Shown: positions 50,561 through 63,300 of the stretch, piece by piece
Position numbering within the stretch: the first letter of the stretch is position 1
Layout of the letters: every line of letters begins with the position of its first letter
Assembly: GCA_036785705.1 (NCBI GenBank)
Contig: JAWUZG010000056.1
Span: forward strand, 13,648,001 to 13,712,000
DNA: 64,000 nucleotides
Direction: 5' to 3'
Source of the DNA: Acanthornis magna
Taxonomy: Eukaryota; Chordata; Aves; Passeriformes; Acanthizidae
The notes under the pieces: model-generated
The model's input: only the letters and a program-made list of their open reading frames with translations
The model's database searches: none
What the model was told of the DNA's origin: nothing
Made by a program: the position numbers and the translations under genes

Positions 50561-53500
50561 AAAAAATTCTTTTCATCTGTTTTGTCTTCTCTGATTCCTC
50601 GTGCTCAGGAAAAGGAATTGCCTCTCTGTGCACATACTTGATTTTGTTGGGATTTTTTTGCCAACAGTATGTAACTCAGGTGCTGCTGTTGCATTTTTGC
50701 TTGTACTCTTGCAGAGCAGAGATGATTCAGGAGCCAAAGCAGAGATACTCCTTTGAGTCTCCTTTCATGTTTCATCATCGGCACCTCCTCTCACAAGTGA
50801 GCTGTATTTTACTCATCAGGTCGGAACTAAACTTTGGTTTCCATGGAAGTCAGGCACCTCTGTACTCAGCAAAGTCCCATTATTACTCCCCAGGAGAAGG
50901 GCAGCCAGTGTTGTATCTCAGCTGTAGCTGACAGGCAATTTATATGGGACGAATCCCTTAACAGTGGACTTCAGCCTTTCCTGAAATCCTATCCCTTGCC
51001 TCTCCATGCGAGCGGAGCAGAGCAGCTCGTTCCAGACAGATGCTGACAACTGGAGCTGAGCGGTGCTGAGGGAACGTGACACAAAGCTGCAGCAAATGTA
51101 TTAATTGCACTGCTTGGGGAGGGCTGGATTCTTTCCCCTGCCCCTCCTTTCTCTCTGCCGGAGCTTTGTGTGTGCTGGGAGCCTTGCTGGGTTTTTCTCG
51201 TGTACGGTAATTAGCGAACACAGCCCGGAGTTCTGGGCATCTGCTTCCCGTCCCGGGAAGGTGCGTTATTAACCCGAAAGGATTTGATACCCTCCTGCTG
51301 TGTCCCATTTTCTCTGCTCCTGCCTGGTCCTTCTATTTGCTTCAGCCTCCCAGGTCCATTAAGATCTTCACAGTTGCCCGTGCACAAACCTGACAGGCTC
51401 ATGGGGAGATTCTAAAACGATGCTGGTTCAATTAGCAGGATATAATTTGCCCTTTGGTGAAACCCTGGGCTCCCCTGCCAAGCTAAGCACTCACTGCCAG
51501 GGCACTTAGCACGAGGAGGAGCATTCCCATCACATCTTTCTCAATGGCAAGTCACAGAAAGCATGAACCCAAGTAGCTGCGGTAAGAAAGGAATTGTATT
51601 TTTATCCCAATTTTATTTTTCCTCTTGAAATGAGTTTTAGAGAAATCAGAAAGCCCAGTTTGGATATTCGATGTGAACAAACCAGCTGGCAGCTGTAGTT
51701 TTTATTTTAGCCTGGGAATCCTGCTGGTTATTTTTTTTTTTCCTTCCCCATGAGCCCCTCTTGCAATTTGAGTTGTTCTGCGCTATAGGTCACAGACCAG
51801 TTTGCTATACAATTTTCTGTCTCTGTGTTGATCAAATGCTTTTCTGAATGATTTGCTGTTTTCTGTGGTTGTTAACCTCCTGAGTACTCAGTCTTGCTTC
51901 TCTCTCTCACCTCTGAGACGTGTGGAAATACCTGAAGAGATACCAATATCAGATCATGCATATTCACAGTGGTTATTCCCCATTCAGCCACACAGACAAC
52001 ACTTTTCAAATGCTCATCTAAAGCAGATATGAGTCAAACCTCGAGTGAAAGTGATATTCAGGATGGGGGGAGGGAAGGACACTCAAGATATAATTTCTTT
52101 TTTTCTCAGCCTCCAGCCCATGAGATCTTCTGTATATATTAGCAAAGGAATGGATTTGTGTGCTTTGATGGTGGAACTTCTTACACTGGAGGAGGTCTTC
52201 TCCTGGAGAGATGATGTGAAAAAAGCTGGTGGCATCTGCCCTTGCTGGGGCAGGGAGGAAATTTGTCCAGAACTCCTCTGAGAGTAGTGCCAGAGTTTTG
52301 TCTGGGTGCACTGGGTCTCTCGCATGGTGGGAAAAACCTGCCCTTAACTCCAGTCTTAAGGAACGCATTTTTTTTAAATATTACTTCTCTTTCCCAGGAG
52401 ACTGCCTTGGGTTTATAAATGACTGCACTTCCCTTCAGCATGACAGCTGCAGCTTCACCTCTTCTCGTGTGAACCTGGAGTCAGGTCAGGCTAAAATGCT
52501 GAATCTTTCCTTTCTCCTTCCCGTGGTTCTCTGGCCCCCTCCTTCCTTCCCCATATCAACTGCCTGGATTGCCATAACTTGAGGATTAGCTTTTCCCTGC
52601 AGGACTGAGCTGAAATGCAAGTGCTTTACCGAGCAAAACAAATCTCTTCAATATTAGCAAGGCAAAGCAAAATGCTTGAGCACATGTGGTTTTTGTTAGC
52701 TGACTTCTCCCCCAGCCTCATGTTTGGTCCCAGTGTCAAATTCCCTCTTAAATATGCTTAGGAGGTCACAGAAAGCAGGTGAATAGCCATACAATAAAAA
52801 TCACATCACACCTCTTAAAAAAAATTATAAAAAAAAATACATCCCCTCTTTCCGTCTTCCCCCCACTCCACCCATCCCTGTGCACAGTAGAGGCAAGGAC
52901 CTGATTATGCACTTAGTGGGAATGAACCAAAAATGAGTTTTCCTAGCAGGTTGGAGCACAGGGACATAGTTAATAGATCTTGTTCTTGCAAATGAAGACA
53001 CAGAGCTCTAGAGTGCCCAAAGCTAAGCAGGTAAATATAGGTCAGGCTCTCAGCTTGTCTTTGCTGGAGTGATTCCGCACTGCAGCAGAGTCTGGCTTCC
53101 AAAGGAATGTGCTGGTGCCAGCTGGGTGCTTTTGGGAAATGTGCATTGAGTAAGATGCTGAGGAGATGGCAAAGGCATGTGTGCAGAACACACCTCGGAG
53201 TGCTCGGTGCAGGTGTGAGCAGTAAAGCTTGGATGGGGTTTTTGAAACCATGACTCAGTTCCTTTAGGAAGATCAGATATTGGGTTTCTGTTGTGTTAGC
53301 AAGGGGAGCAGAGCCAGGGCCCAGGCACCCCCAGCGCTGCTTCATGGCTGGAAACTCACACAAATCTCTCTGATTGATTTGACCTTATGAAAGCAATTCT
53401 AATAAAACCTTGACATCCTGGTAATGGATTTTATGAGTTCCCCCAGCAAAGGCAATACCTGCACATTGGCAGATATGTGAACTAACTCAAAGAAAGCTGG

Positions 53501-53693
53501 CTTGAGTACTAGAGACAGTGTGAGAATTTTTTTTCCTTTTCCTTTTTTCTTCTCTTTCCTCTCCAGTCTGTCCAGCAAACTTGTCTGTCCAGGAAGATAC
53601 CTGCAATCAGTGTTCTGAAATGTTTGTGCATTTAGTCTCTCAATGAACCCAGGAACATTGCGAAGAATATTAATTCACTTTACAGCAATACCA
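50561..53693. other. Unique non-coding sequence
   Basis: No gene was recognised. The patch at 51180-51440 is CpG-retaining and looks regulatory. A T11 tract lies near 51731-51741 and an A-rich stretch at 52818-52840. Minus frames at 52018-52368 and 52905-53363 (152 codons) have no domains. A pyrimidine-rich tract ends in 'cctctccag' near 53566 without a clear exon. Confidence 0.6.
51180..51440. promoter_or_regulatory. Candidate conserved non-coding element
   Basis: 'acggtaattagcgaacac' (51205) and 'gcgttattaacccgaaagg' (51263) join homeodomain-type cores to CpGs, with about ten CpGs in 100 bases in repeat-free DNA. This is the kind of composition seen in conserved enhancers or short unmethylated regions. 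It is an inference from composition. Confidence 0.33.
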
Positions 53694-53797
53694 AAGAAGC
53701 TGTGGCTGCCCCATCCCTGGAAGTATTCAAGCCCAGGTTGGATGGAGCTTTGAGCAACCTGGTCTAGTGGCATCCGTGGCAGGGGGTGTGGAAATAG
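53694..53797 (+). mobile_element. CR1 LINE fragment lacking its 3' terminus
   Basis: The segment 'gctgtggctgccccatccct' followed by 'ggaagtattcaagcccaggt' and 'gcaacctggtctagtggcat' is the avian CR1 3' UTR just upstream of the terminal octamers. It breaks off after 'ggcagggggtgtg', so the final hairpin and octamer segment is missing through deletion or decay. It is in the same subfamily region as the copies at 3684 and 46610. Confidence 0.92.
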
Positions 53798-56700
53798 AGG
53801 TTTGCACGTGTGGGTTTTATTCAGGTTGGTTTGTATGTATGCATTGATTTTAATGGCCAAAAGGTGACAGTGAAAAATAGAAATATTGAGGAAACTTCAT
53901 TGTGTTCAACTCTGTGCTTGGGCTATTTACTTCTCTCAGCAGGGCACTAACGTGTGAAAAGGTTTTTAACAAAAGATTGTCATAACTCAAGGCCAAGACC
54001 TGCCTCTTGTCTTACTGAGCAGTGTGTTTGACTCATATTTGAGGAACCTTTTGAAAGAGAAGCTGTCATGCTATGTGCAGGTGTGTAAGCTGTGAACTTT
54101 TGTATAAACCAGTGAATTTATTTGAGTTGAGATTTGATCTCGGAAGTTAGTCTTTGGGCTGTGAAAACAATTCTCCCTGTTACTCTAAGATAGATTTTCC
54201 TGGCAATAAATATCCTGGGTTTTATCTTGATTACTTTTTTTTTTTGTTCTCACAGCCTGCACTTTGCTCCTGAGTCTTTGGTGCTCTGTAATTTCCAGTT
54301 TTTCCTGATGTAAAATAGAGGATAAAAAGAGCAATTGAAACAATTGCAATAGAGAAGGTTTTCAACCTCTACCTGTGCTTGCTGGCATACTGTGAGTCTT
54401 AAATAACATGTTTATAAAGTGGTCTGATGTGTGATGTTCGGATGAATGCAAGTGTCGTTCAGGAGTGCAGAGCCCTGCAATTTATATAGTAAATACACCT
54501 TTCATGTTCAGTGAATTTAAAGTCAATCACCCAGTTCTCAGGGTGACAGTATTTTAAGCCATAGCTGTGCAATTCTACTAATTAAAAAGTTGGGAGGCAG
54601 AAAGGTCACAATAATTCAGCCTGTACCTCTCTGAGATCCTTTTGGCTATGAAAAAAGAAAGAATCAAAATTTTTGGTGCAAAAATGTTTCACCTTTACTT
54701 CTTTTATTCTTTCATTTGGTTATAAAATCCATGTAATTAATTCTAGGGACTCTTGGTGATCATGACGATAGCATTTAGAAGCAATTAATATGGAAATTCA
54801 GTCTCATAAAGAGTAGAGGGCAGTTAGTGCAACACTTGCTAAACAGTGAGGGGAGCAGTCCTGGACCACTGGATGCTTTCAGGGTGGTCAGCTGAGATTG
54901 GGAAAAAAAGAGATCTTTGATGTGGTGGGTAAGAGGGCAGATGTGCTTGCATGACATGTAAGCAAAGAGGTATGGGACATATTTTTTGCCTCTGGGACAT
55001 GTAGATGGGCTGCTTTCCTCCTTTTTAAAGGAAGCTGTAGCAGTAAAAAAATGGAAGTGACAGGAATGAGTCTTAAAATTTCATCCCCTAGTGAGAAATC
55101 TGAGATTATTACTAACATCAACTTTTTGAAGAGAATCAATAATCCAGAGCTATCTATTTGAAAGCATAGCAGGAGACTGACTGTAAGGGAAAAATACCAC
55201 CAAAATATTCACAGGTAGCAGGTGAAAAGCTTGCTTTTAAAAATCATTATTATTTTTGCAATTTTTTACTAGCGGCTGAAGTTTGCTATTAGAGCAAATT
55301 CGTTACGGTGGCAATCTCCTTGCAGGGGAAACATTGCTTATAGCCAATGTGTTTGTTTTTCCTAAGAGTCTAATTTTCTGTTTCAACCAGGAGCAGAGTG
55401 CAGAGATCTGCACAATATTTTGGAACAAGTGCTACCCATGAGGTCACAGAGAAACACCCACTGCAGCCACCTCGTGCTTTTAAGATCCGAGAGGTTGAAG
55501 CAGAACTCAGTTGTGTGCTGTAACAAGAAGAAAAAGAAATAAATCAAGATAGATAACTTACCAAGACAAAGTAATATGCCCCCCACACACCAGGAGTTAA
55601 ACTATGATGGTGTCCTCTCCCTTCTGAGCAGCCTCAGAGGGAGAATTAGGGAAGTTTAAGTTGTGCACTTTGGCTAATTCTGCCGTTTGTACTGCAGGAT
55701 CTGCCAGACCTGCTCCAGCTCAGGTCTTCTGAAGGCTTGGGACATTCACCAGTGACGGGGATGGCCAACACGGTGAAATGTACCATCCTGCTGGAGCAGG
55801 AAACTGGTTGTGGAAGTGTTGATGGCTCTGATCCGCTTGGGACCCGTCCCACAGGATGCCCACGTGTTGTTTATTGCTTACAGGACAGGAGCTGGCAGCA
55901 GCAGCTGAGTGCAGGATGTGCTGAGGTGGAGAGGCTGGGGATGATGAAAGACAGGTCTGCCCACTCAGCTTGGGAGGATGGGGCTGCTCCGGGAGACAGT
56001 CCTGTTTCTCCTAGCACAGCTGCTCAGTTCTGATACTCCATTGCCTTATTTTGTAATGAGGTTTTGGATTTGGCCCTTTCTGTCTCATTGTCACATCTTT
56101 CACTGGTCTTTGTGCCTTGGGAACTTGGCGAGTGAGGCTGGGTTTGGAGAAGGACCTGCTGTGATGATAAATAAGGTACAACCAAAGCTGTGGGCCCCAG
56201 ATAACAGATGTTCCATTCTGCACGATGCACCAGTTTGAGCAGTTTAATTTCTAACTAGTTAAAGATCCTTCCTGTGAAAAATGACTTCCCATTCCCAACC
56301 CATAATGAAAGTAAAATAGTGGAAAGACAGATGAGTTAGCGCTCCTAGAAATCTGTTATGTAGCTGGGTGAGAAATAAAACAATTTGTCTCTCCCCCTTG
56401 ACTGACTTTTCTTACACAAAATAACTGTGTAATTGTCTTAAACCCCAAATAGAGAGCATTGTCTGGAGGGGAGAGGTTCTTATATTTCAGCTGGCTCCCA
56501 GCTGTTCAGCTGGGGAGAACAAGGCTGCGTGTGTGAAGGGAATGCACTGGGAACCCATTTCTCAGAGCTGTGACCCTTTTCCTGTTTGTCAGATGCACTG
56601 ATTATCTGGAATACGTTTTCTTGCTGAGGACTGTGTGAGATTCTGGCAGCACAGCTGCCTCTGAGCCCAGAAGGAGTCCTCAGCTGGCTGAGCCTTGGGT

Positions 56701-58361
56701 GGACAGCGTGGGATTGTGCTCTCCATGAGCAGCAAGAGGAGCTGGCTGGAGCCGTGGAGCTCAGAGCTGCCCTTGGATGTGACAGCGATGGGGCAGATGC
56801 ACTCAGGAGCCAACAAGATGTAATAACCCAAGTACTTATTATTATTTAAAAAATTTGCATTATTAAAATTTTTGCTCTCTTCTAAAATTGTTGAAACAAT
56901 GCAAAGGAATTTTGTGAGAGTGAGACTACTTTTTTCTGGATATATTTTTGTTTCTTCTTTACATTGCATATTGAAGTGCTAATTGTGAATGTTCATATGG
57001 ATTCAGAGCCCTTTTTTACCATGCATTATACAGGTTCAATTTTAGAGCTAGACATGGCAATGGCTTCCCCTTACTGGGAGAGATGGATATCTCTTCTGAT
57101 TGTATTGGAACAGATGGAGTTTGGATCAGGAAGGGGAAGAGACTTCAGGAAATATCAAAAAGCCAGTTTTTCAGCCCTTGGCTTGACTCTTACCTTCTGT
57201 GTTGGTACCTTTGTAAATTGTTTTCTGAAAAATGACCAGTTTTATTTGAAAATGTGTATTTTTTTTTCTCGGTATGTGGCATGTGAAATTCAGAGACTGT
57301 TAGGTCTTTAGGTTTTATCCAGGGGGCTAGCAGTGCTATATCTTTCAACTCAAGCTTTCAAAACAATCAGTAGTTTATTGTGTTAGGACAGATTTCTCCC
57401 CTTCTGAGAGTTGAAACTGTGTTTTAATAGTGATGTTGATAGCAATCTTTTTAAAAGTTTGAAGTTGTGGTATGAGAAATACCAGAGAAATTCAGAGCTC
57501 TCAGCACAGTGCAAACTTTTATAGTTAAATCAATGAGCTCCCCTGTTGAGAAGTGAATGACCAAAGGCTCTCTATCATCCCTGCCCCCTTTACACAATCC
57601 CAGCGGCGTGGAAAGTGGAGTTGCTTCCCAGAAATTAGCAAACAATCCAAAACAATGAAGGCACAATGAAATATGCTGAATACACAGCCAGGGAGGAAGT
57701 TCAGGTTTGTATAATCTGAAAGGAGAGGAGGCAAGTCAGGAAGAAACACACCCTTGAAAAACCCAGGTGTGTGAAAGGGATTTCTGTGCTTTCCTCTCTG
57801 CTGCAGGGGTGATTTGGTGGCCAAGAGCAGGCATTGTCCTGCTGTGGCTATTGTGTGTGTGTGAAACCTGCCTGACTCCTTTTGGGGCTTGACTTGAGTC
57901 TTTTTTTGTCTGGAACCCAGCAGGGTCCTGAAGCCACAGCTGATCTGTCATCTCAGCTCTGAGCAAAGAGGTCACCCAAACCCACTGCAGAGAGCAGGAG
58001 GGAGCAAGTTTGCTTCCAGGAGGACCCAGGGATGGTTCAGGCAGCATTTATTGACATCTTGGCATTGCTTTGGGGAGGGCCGTTCTGTTTGCTTGCATTT
58101 GCCCTCTTCATGGATGGATTTCCTCCTACTCTGGGTCTTCATGGTGAACCTGTCTTGTTAAAATTTGATTATGTGAGACAGAGGTGGGCAAAGCTGTCCC
58201 CTGAGCATGAGACAGCAGGGCACAAGTTCATCCTTTACTTGACCTCCTGTGACGGTCAAGCTCCTGCTTCAGCAAAACCTCACCAAACGAGTTTGGCCAA
58301 AGCATAGAGGGGTGTGTGGAGAGAGTTCTGTGCCTGGGGTCCTTGCCTGCAGCCCTGGGGC
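53798..58361. other. Unique non-coding sequence
   Basis: No gene was recognised. A T14 tract ('actttttttttttttg') lies near 54233-54246. AT-rich sequence at 54100-54800 and 56820-56960 is unremarkable. Frames at 55737-56238 (up to 98 codons) and 56589-56969 (minus, 126) have no domains. Confidence 0.6.
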
Positions 58362-58494
58362 AGGAAGGAATGAACACCCCAGGAAGGAAGGAGCACCCCA
58401 GGAAGGAATGAGAACCCCAGGAAGGAATGAGCACCCCGAGAAGGAATGAGCACCCCAGGAAGGAATGAACACCCCAGGAAGGAATGAACACCAT
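58362..58494. repeat. 19-bp minisatellite, seven copies
   Basis: Seven head-to-tail copies of a 19-base unit close to AGGAAGGAATGAGCACCCC fill exactly 133 bases. Copies differ by one or two substitutions and there are no indels; the last is cut by substitutions after 'aacacca'. It is purine-rich on the plus strand and pyrimidine-rich on the minus strand. Because 19 is not a multiple of three, each reading frame cycles through a 19-residue repeat, which creates spurious repetitive open frames on both strands. Confidence 0.97.
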
Positions 58495-59819
58495 GGCAGA
58501 CCGTGCACAGCCTGTCCTGCTTGGCTCTGCCCTCGGTGCTCCTCTACACGTGCAAGGTGCAGAGTAAATGAGTGGCTGAGTGGGAAGGAGCTGAAACGTA
58601 CACACAGTTTGGAGCCTGGTTGTATTAAAGAAAAGCTAATGACAGATATTTACATGGCAATGTCAATAAACATTGTCTGCATGCTTTTGACTGGGCAAGT
58701 GGTAATGTATTCCTAATGGAAACAAATGGGATTGTCAGCCAGCCCAGTGCCTTTGTTAGTCCTGAACGCCATTTAAAAATAACATTATTTTAATGTGTTT
58801 TTAAAGCACCTTTTCCTAACATGATCCAGAAGGCTGTGTAAAAACAACTTGGAATAATCTTGAAACCTTTAGAGGGCCAAGCCAGAGAAAAGGAGCCAAT
58901 ACCTTTGGGCAAAGAAAACCAGAAAATCTAAGGAGAAGAGCCAGCAAGAAGGGAGGGAATAGATGTTCATGGAAAAATCTACCTCTAAAAGAACATGCTC
59001 TCCAGAAAATGCTTTTTTTTCCTTGAGAAATCTCCATGCAAAAACCAGTGCAATGCTGTGTATTTTTATTTATTTTTCTCTCTATATATATTCAATCTTC
59101 TCATTGAAATAATAACCCAGAAGTTGAGATAGTACCTAATGCCAGCAAACTTTTGTCTTTGGAGATCCCTCCAATTATGATCTTTGTTATTATGTTAATG
59201 GAATATGAGATTAGGGTGCTTGGGTTAAATATATCATGAAGCAACAGCAGTGTGCAGCTCAGATTCCACTTTTATTCTTGTGTGATTGCTTAATCCGTGA
59301 ATTGAGGAGACCAGGTGTTAAAATCCCACATTCTTGATATTCCTCTAGCAGTCTGTGGGAAAACGTGGCCACTTGAGGCCACTGCTGGAGGAAAGCTAAA
59401 TAAAGCATAGCTCAAGAAAGAATCCTTGCAGAAAATGGTAACTCTGCAGTTTGTGTCAGTCCTGTTCTGAGCCAACTGATGTCTAAATGACTGACAGCAG
59501 CAAAGATAAATTCAGCAGCGGCACAGCAGGGGAGCCGAGATGAATAGAGGCATATTCCAGTGAGAGATTCCTGAACTGATGTCACTGGTGAACATCCTGA
59601 GCAGTGAAGAAGTCCCAGGGTTTGCCCTGTTGGATTCAAAGACACTGAGGGAGTCTGAGGCAAGTTCCAATGCACAGACTTGTTGGGGAGGATGAAATAG
59701 GAAAGCATTGTAAATATTATTACCTGGCAAAAGATGCTGAGAATTTGGAAACTATAAGCGAGATTGAAATGAAGACAAGCTTTGAGATACCAAACCCCAG
59801 TTACTAAATAACTGGAAAA
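58495..59819. other. Unique non-coding sequence
   Basis: No gene was recognised. A short TA-rich run lies near 59083-59092 and a T8 run near 59013-59020. The minus frame at 59412-59834 (140 codons) carries no recognisable domain. Confidence 0.6.
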
Positions 59820-60312
59820 CAATGGTATGGCCACTGAAGGTAATACCCTTTTGGTTAAACAATACCTTCAGCTTGCAGACAGGTCCAAGGGTCAGAGCAG
59901 ACCCTACCAACTCGGCAGAGGGTCAAAAAAGCAGTTTTTAGGGTTTAAAATATAACGCTGTATGGTAATGCAATGACTCTCATAGGCTGTATGTAAATGT
60001 TGTAGGATTTGTAGCTTGTTCTAGATTGGTTAGTGAGAATTAGAATATTCAGCACAGAAGATGATTTATTGTATTGTAAACGGCAACCACGGTATTCTGT
60101 ATTCTGCATTATATTCTGTATTCTGTATTCTGTATTCTGTATTCTGTATTCTGTACTTTTCTTCTCTCTCTCTTACCTCTCTGACCTGCTCTGAGCTGTG
60201 TCTGGCAACTCCTGGCAGGTCCCCTACATCCATGCCCTTTCACAGTAAACCTCACGCTCTAAGACCTCACTTCAGAGATCTCTCGTCTCCGTCCCGACCG
60301 TCCGAAACAAAA
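59820..60312 (+). mobile_element. Solo LTR of an endogenous retrovirus (probable)
   Basis: The block resembles LTRs of songbird endogenous retroviruses. It has a TATA-like 'ttaaaatataac' near 59945, the stretches 'tatggtaatgcaatgactct' and 'taggctgtatgtaaatgttg', and a 3' portion with 'ggtcccctacatccatgccc', an AGTAAA polyadenylation-like hexamer at 60244-60249, and 'gatctctcgtctccgtcccg' ending near 'ccgtccgaaaca'. No gag, pol or env remnant follows, so it reads as a solo LTR left after recombination. The 5' edge and target-site duplication could not be fixed. The 150-codon open frame at 60061 lies largely within it and is not a gene. Confidence 0.65.
60093..60154 (+). repeat. TATTCTG heptamer tandem array
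   Basis: About eight units of TATTCTG occur head to tail, interrupted once by 'cattata' near 60107. The array lies inside the LTR, between its TATA-like region and its polyadenylation-like region, so it probably arose by expansion of an LTR-internal motif after or before insertion. Confidence 0.95.
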
Positions 60313-63300
60313 CCAACCACCAAAAATCCTACACAGACTCCTCTTCACTTGAAGCCTGCTCCCACTGGGCTCGAGTCCTTCCTGAAGATTTTCAGGTGTC
60401 GTCATACAGGATCAGGAACTCCTCATGATGTTGTGAAGTTGCTCTGTTCCTCTTTTGGTACTTCTGCACTGTTAATATTTGTTAATGCTCATCAGAACTT
60501 AATATCTGTTTGAAAGTAGGAATATTGAGCTCTGCTCTGCTTTTTCTCCTTCAGTAAGATCTGGAGCAGCCCATCCTTGTAAAATACACGCAGAGAGAAA
60601 GAACAGTCAAGAAAATAAGTCAGCCAAGAGTTGGAAGGGGAAGAGCTCAGTTCATTGCAATGATAACATTTTATTGTGCCTAATCGTTCACCAGCAGTAG
60701 GTAGAATCCACTGCAAGAGTAAGAATGTAGATTCCTGCCTTTCACTGACTAACACCTGTTTAGTGAGTTTAGTCTGTAATTTTGGGATGGTGGAAATGAT
60801 GTAGCTTCAGGCATGGCTCCAATTTCTGCATCTAGGAGAGGCCTCTCTTCTGCTGAGTCCTACAGGTGCCTGTTCTACTCCTCTAGGTAAGGATATGTAA
60901 TGGAATATGAATGATTGCTGGAGATTTAAGAGGGAAAAAATTTTATTTCTTTTCGCTATTCTCTGCTTGTTTAATAATAAACCCAAGATTGTTATAAACA
61001 GAGGTTGTTTTTCATCCCCTCTCCTTTTTGGACTTTCTGTGCATCTAGGCAAAGGCAAACCACAGTTTCGAGAACAAAACTTCTCTCTCAGAGGAATTTT
61101 ATGATGCACTTTTGTATGATATTATACCAAAGCAGAGAAAATATTTATGGGAGAGTTAACCAAGCAGTGTGTGTATATATCTGCAGAGCCATGAGTGCAT
61201 GTGGGCTCTCTCTGCAGGATAAAAAGGTTTTGTGATGGTTTAAGAAAAATCCTGAGCTACCAAGGGGACTGGATAGCAGCAGTTTTTTGAATACTTGTGT
61301 TTTCCCAGACAGCATTCAGAAATAACCTTTAGCTGCTAAGGCAAGAAATAAAAAAGCAGCAAATTTTCTCTGATGGGGATTTTCTGGCTTCTGTGTGAGC
61401 CTGGGTCATGTGACTGGACTGGATTGCTTTAGGAGCAATGCACTGCAAATATTTTTGAGAGTTCTGAATCCAGGGGCTACTAGGCACTGCAATTAGATGG
61501 AGTTTGTAGGATAGAGGGATTAGAAAAAACAGTCACGTTACAGCTGCCCTGTGTCTCAAAGCTTGTTTGGAAACACTTTTAATTGGTCTATCTGTCATGC
61601 CATTCGTTGGGATTAAGAATGGCTGGTGCTTTGTGCTGCCCAGAAGCAATAATCTCAGCAAGACCATGTTCTTTTCACAGCTTCATTAACCTCTACAATA
61701 AACAGTCAAGCCTTTACAGTATAAATGTTCACAGAGAAAATATTTTGCAGCTCTTTGTGTCGGCCATCTGTCTTCTGAGGTAGCCATGGATGAATGCTAG
61801 ATAGTTATTTCCTAAAGAGATCGGTACAAAAATCAAATTTTCAGGGGCCTGCAGATATTTCAGCTCTTCTTGGGAAGAACTCTCTCGTGGGCTCCTTCAG
61901 CAGAGCTCAGTGTAGATGGAAAGGCACCCCATGAGTGTGTGCTTGGGATGTCTGTAGCCTTTGGGAGGGTGGAAGTGAAAAGACAGGTTGCAGTTATTTC
62001 CCTAGAAAATAAACAGTGCTTTTTCACATGCTGCATCTTGCTGGATTTGGCACCACACTGCAGTATGCCCTAGCTGGAGGGAAGAGCTGGGTGGAGAGAC
62101 CTCATGGAAAGATCTCCTGGATAAGCTTCTCTTCTCATCTGAGAGAGGAGCGGAAAGGGGAGAATAACCTAACCACGCAGGGACTTGGGTTTGTAGCCAA
62201 AACTTGGCTAAGTGACCTGGAAATGGAGAGTTGGCTTTGGGAACTGCACGTTCAGATGGTCCTCTCAGGCAGGAACTAAATTGGTACGGAAGACAGCAAG
62301 TTCCAGATAGGAAAAAAACAAAACAAGAAAACAAAACTATAAAAGAATACCCCAAAACCACAAAACCTGCCAAAATACAGCAACAATAAATGTATTAATA
62401 ATAATTGGGAAAAATCTCCATGACGAAATCCTGAAATGGTGTGATGTGGGGAGAGAACATGTGGCACTGCTTCTTGGGCTGTCTGTGCTTGACAGAGCAG
62501 GAGTGAGAGCTGGTTTATGAGGTTAGGTTGAAAGTGGAGTTGAGGGAAGGAATTTATGGTGTTTCACGCTGGGATTTGGGTGTGAAGTAGTCCCTCAAGC
62601 TTTTAGGGTTATTGCTTTGAAAGTAATCCCATGATAGACCTGTAAACCTGCCCTATTGCTCACTCTGCTAAGGCTCTCTGGGTGATCTCCCCATGATGGT
62701 CTGTCTTATAAAATATGCAATATCTGATTGAGCTGAGATTGATTCAGGCTGTAATGAGGCTGTGCATGTGTTAATAAAACCCTGTTAGGTTGTTGATATA
62801 ACAATGCTGCTTCTGTCACAAATTGTTTTAACTTCAGCTTATGGCAAAAGCCTCTGGGCTCACACAGCAAATTTCACCATTAGTCTTTGAGTCATTTAGT
62901 AATAATTGGAAACAACGTTTTTAGGGAGACACTGCAAGATAGATTCTGGTTTCTACTTGGCTGAAGTTCCTTTTTAAATCCATCTTCCCTGTGTCTTGTG
63001 TTCACCCAGGTGCTCACAGGAATTTTCATCAGCCAGCCTCAATTCGGCTGCCTCATTGGCTCTCAGCCTACCAGCAAGGAATGGGCACCTATCAAGTAAT
63101 TTTTGGATGGCATGGAATTTGGTATGGATGGCACTATGCGTTCCTTTTGAATCTCTTCTTCTTTCCTTTCCAGAAATGCTTTAGGGTTTGACCAGAGTCT
63201 TGAGAGGAGCTAGTCCATGGAATAACAACGAGTTGTTTGATACACAAGCTACTGGAAAACAGACAGGATCTCATCATTTAGCCGAGATGGCATCTTCTGC

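Noticed and set aside
50332..50931. 199-codon plus-strand open frame
   Set aside because: It opens on TTG and runs straight through a MIR SINE relic, so it is not a conserved gene.
52985..53050. Possible minus-strand MIR ('gaagacacagagctctagag', then 'gcccaaagctaagcag')
   Set aside because: The resemblance to MIR is partial, and the diagnostic 'ggtcacacag' block is altered beyond confident recognition.
58228..58605. Repetitive 125-codon minus-strand frame
   Set aside because: It is the translation of the 19-bp minisatellite. Because 19 is not divisible by three, repeat proteins appear in several frames.
60061..60513. 150-codon plus-strand frame with a repeating tyrosine/serine/leucine start
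   Set aside because: It is the heptamer array and the 3' half of an LTR read as codons.
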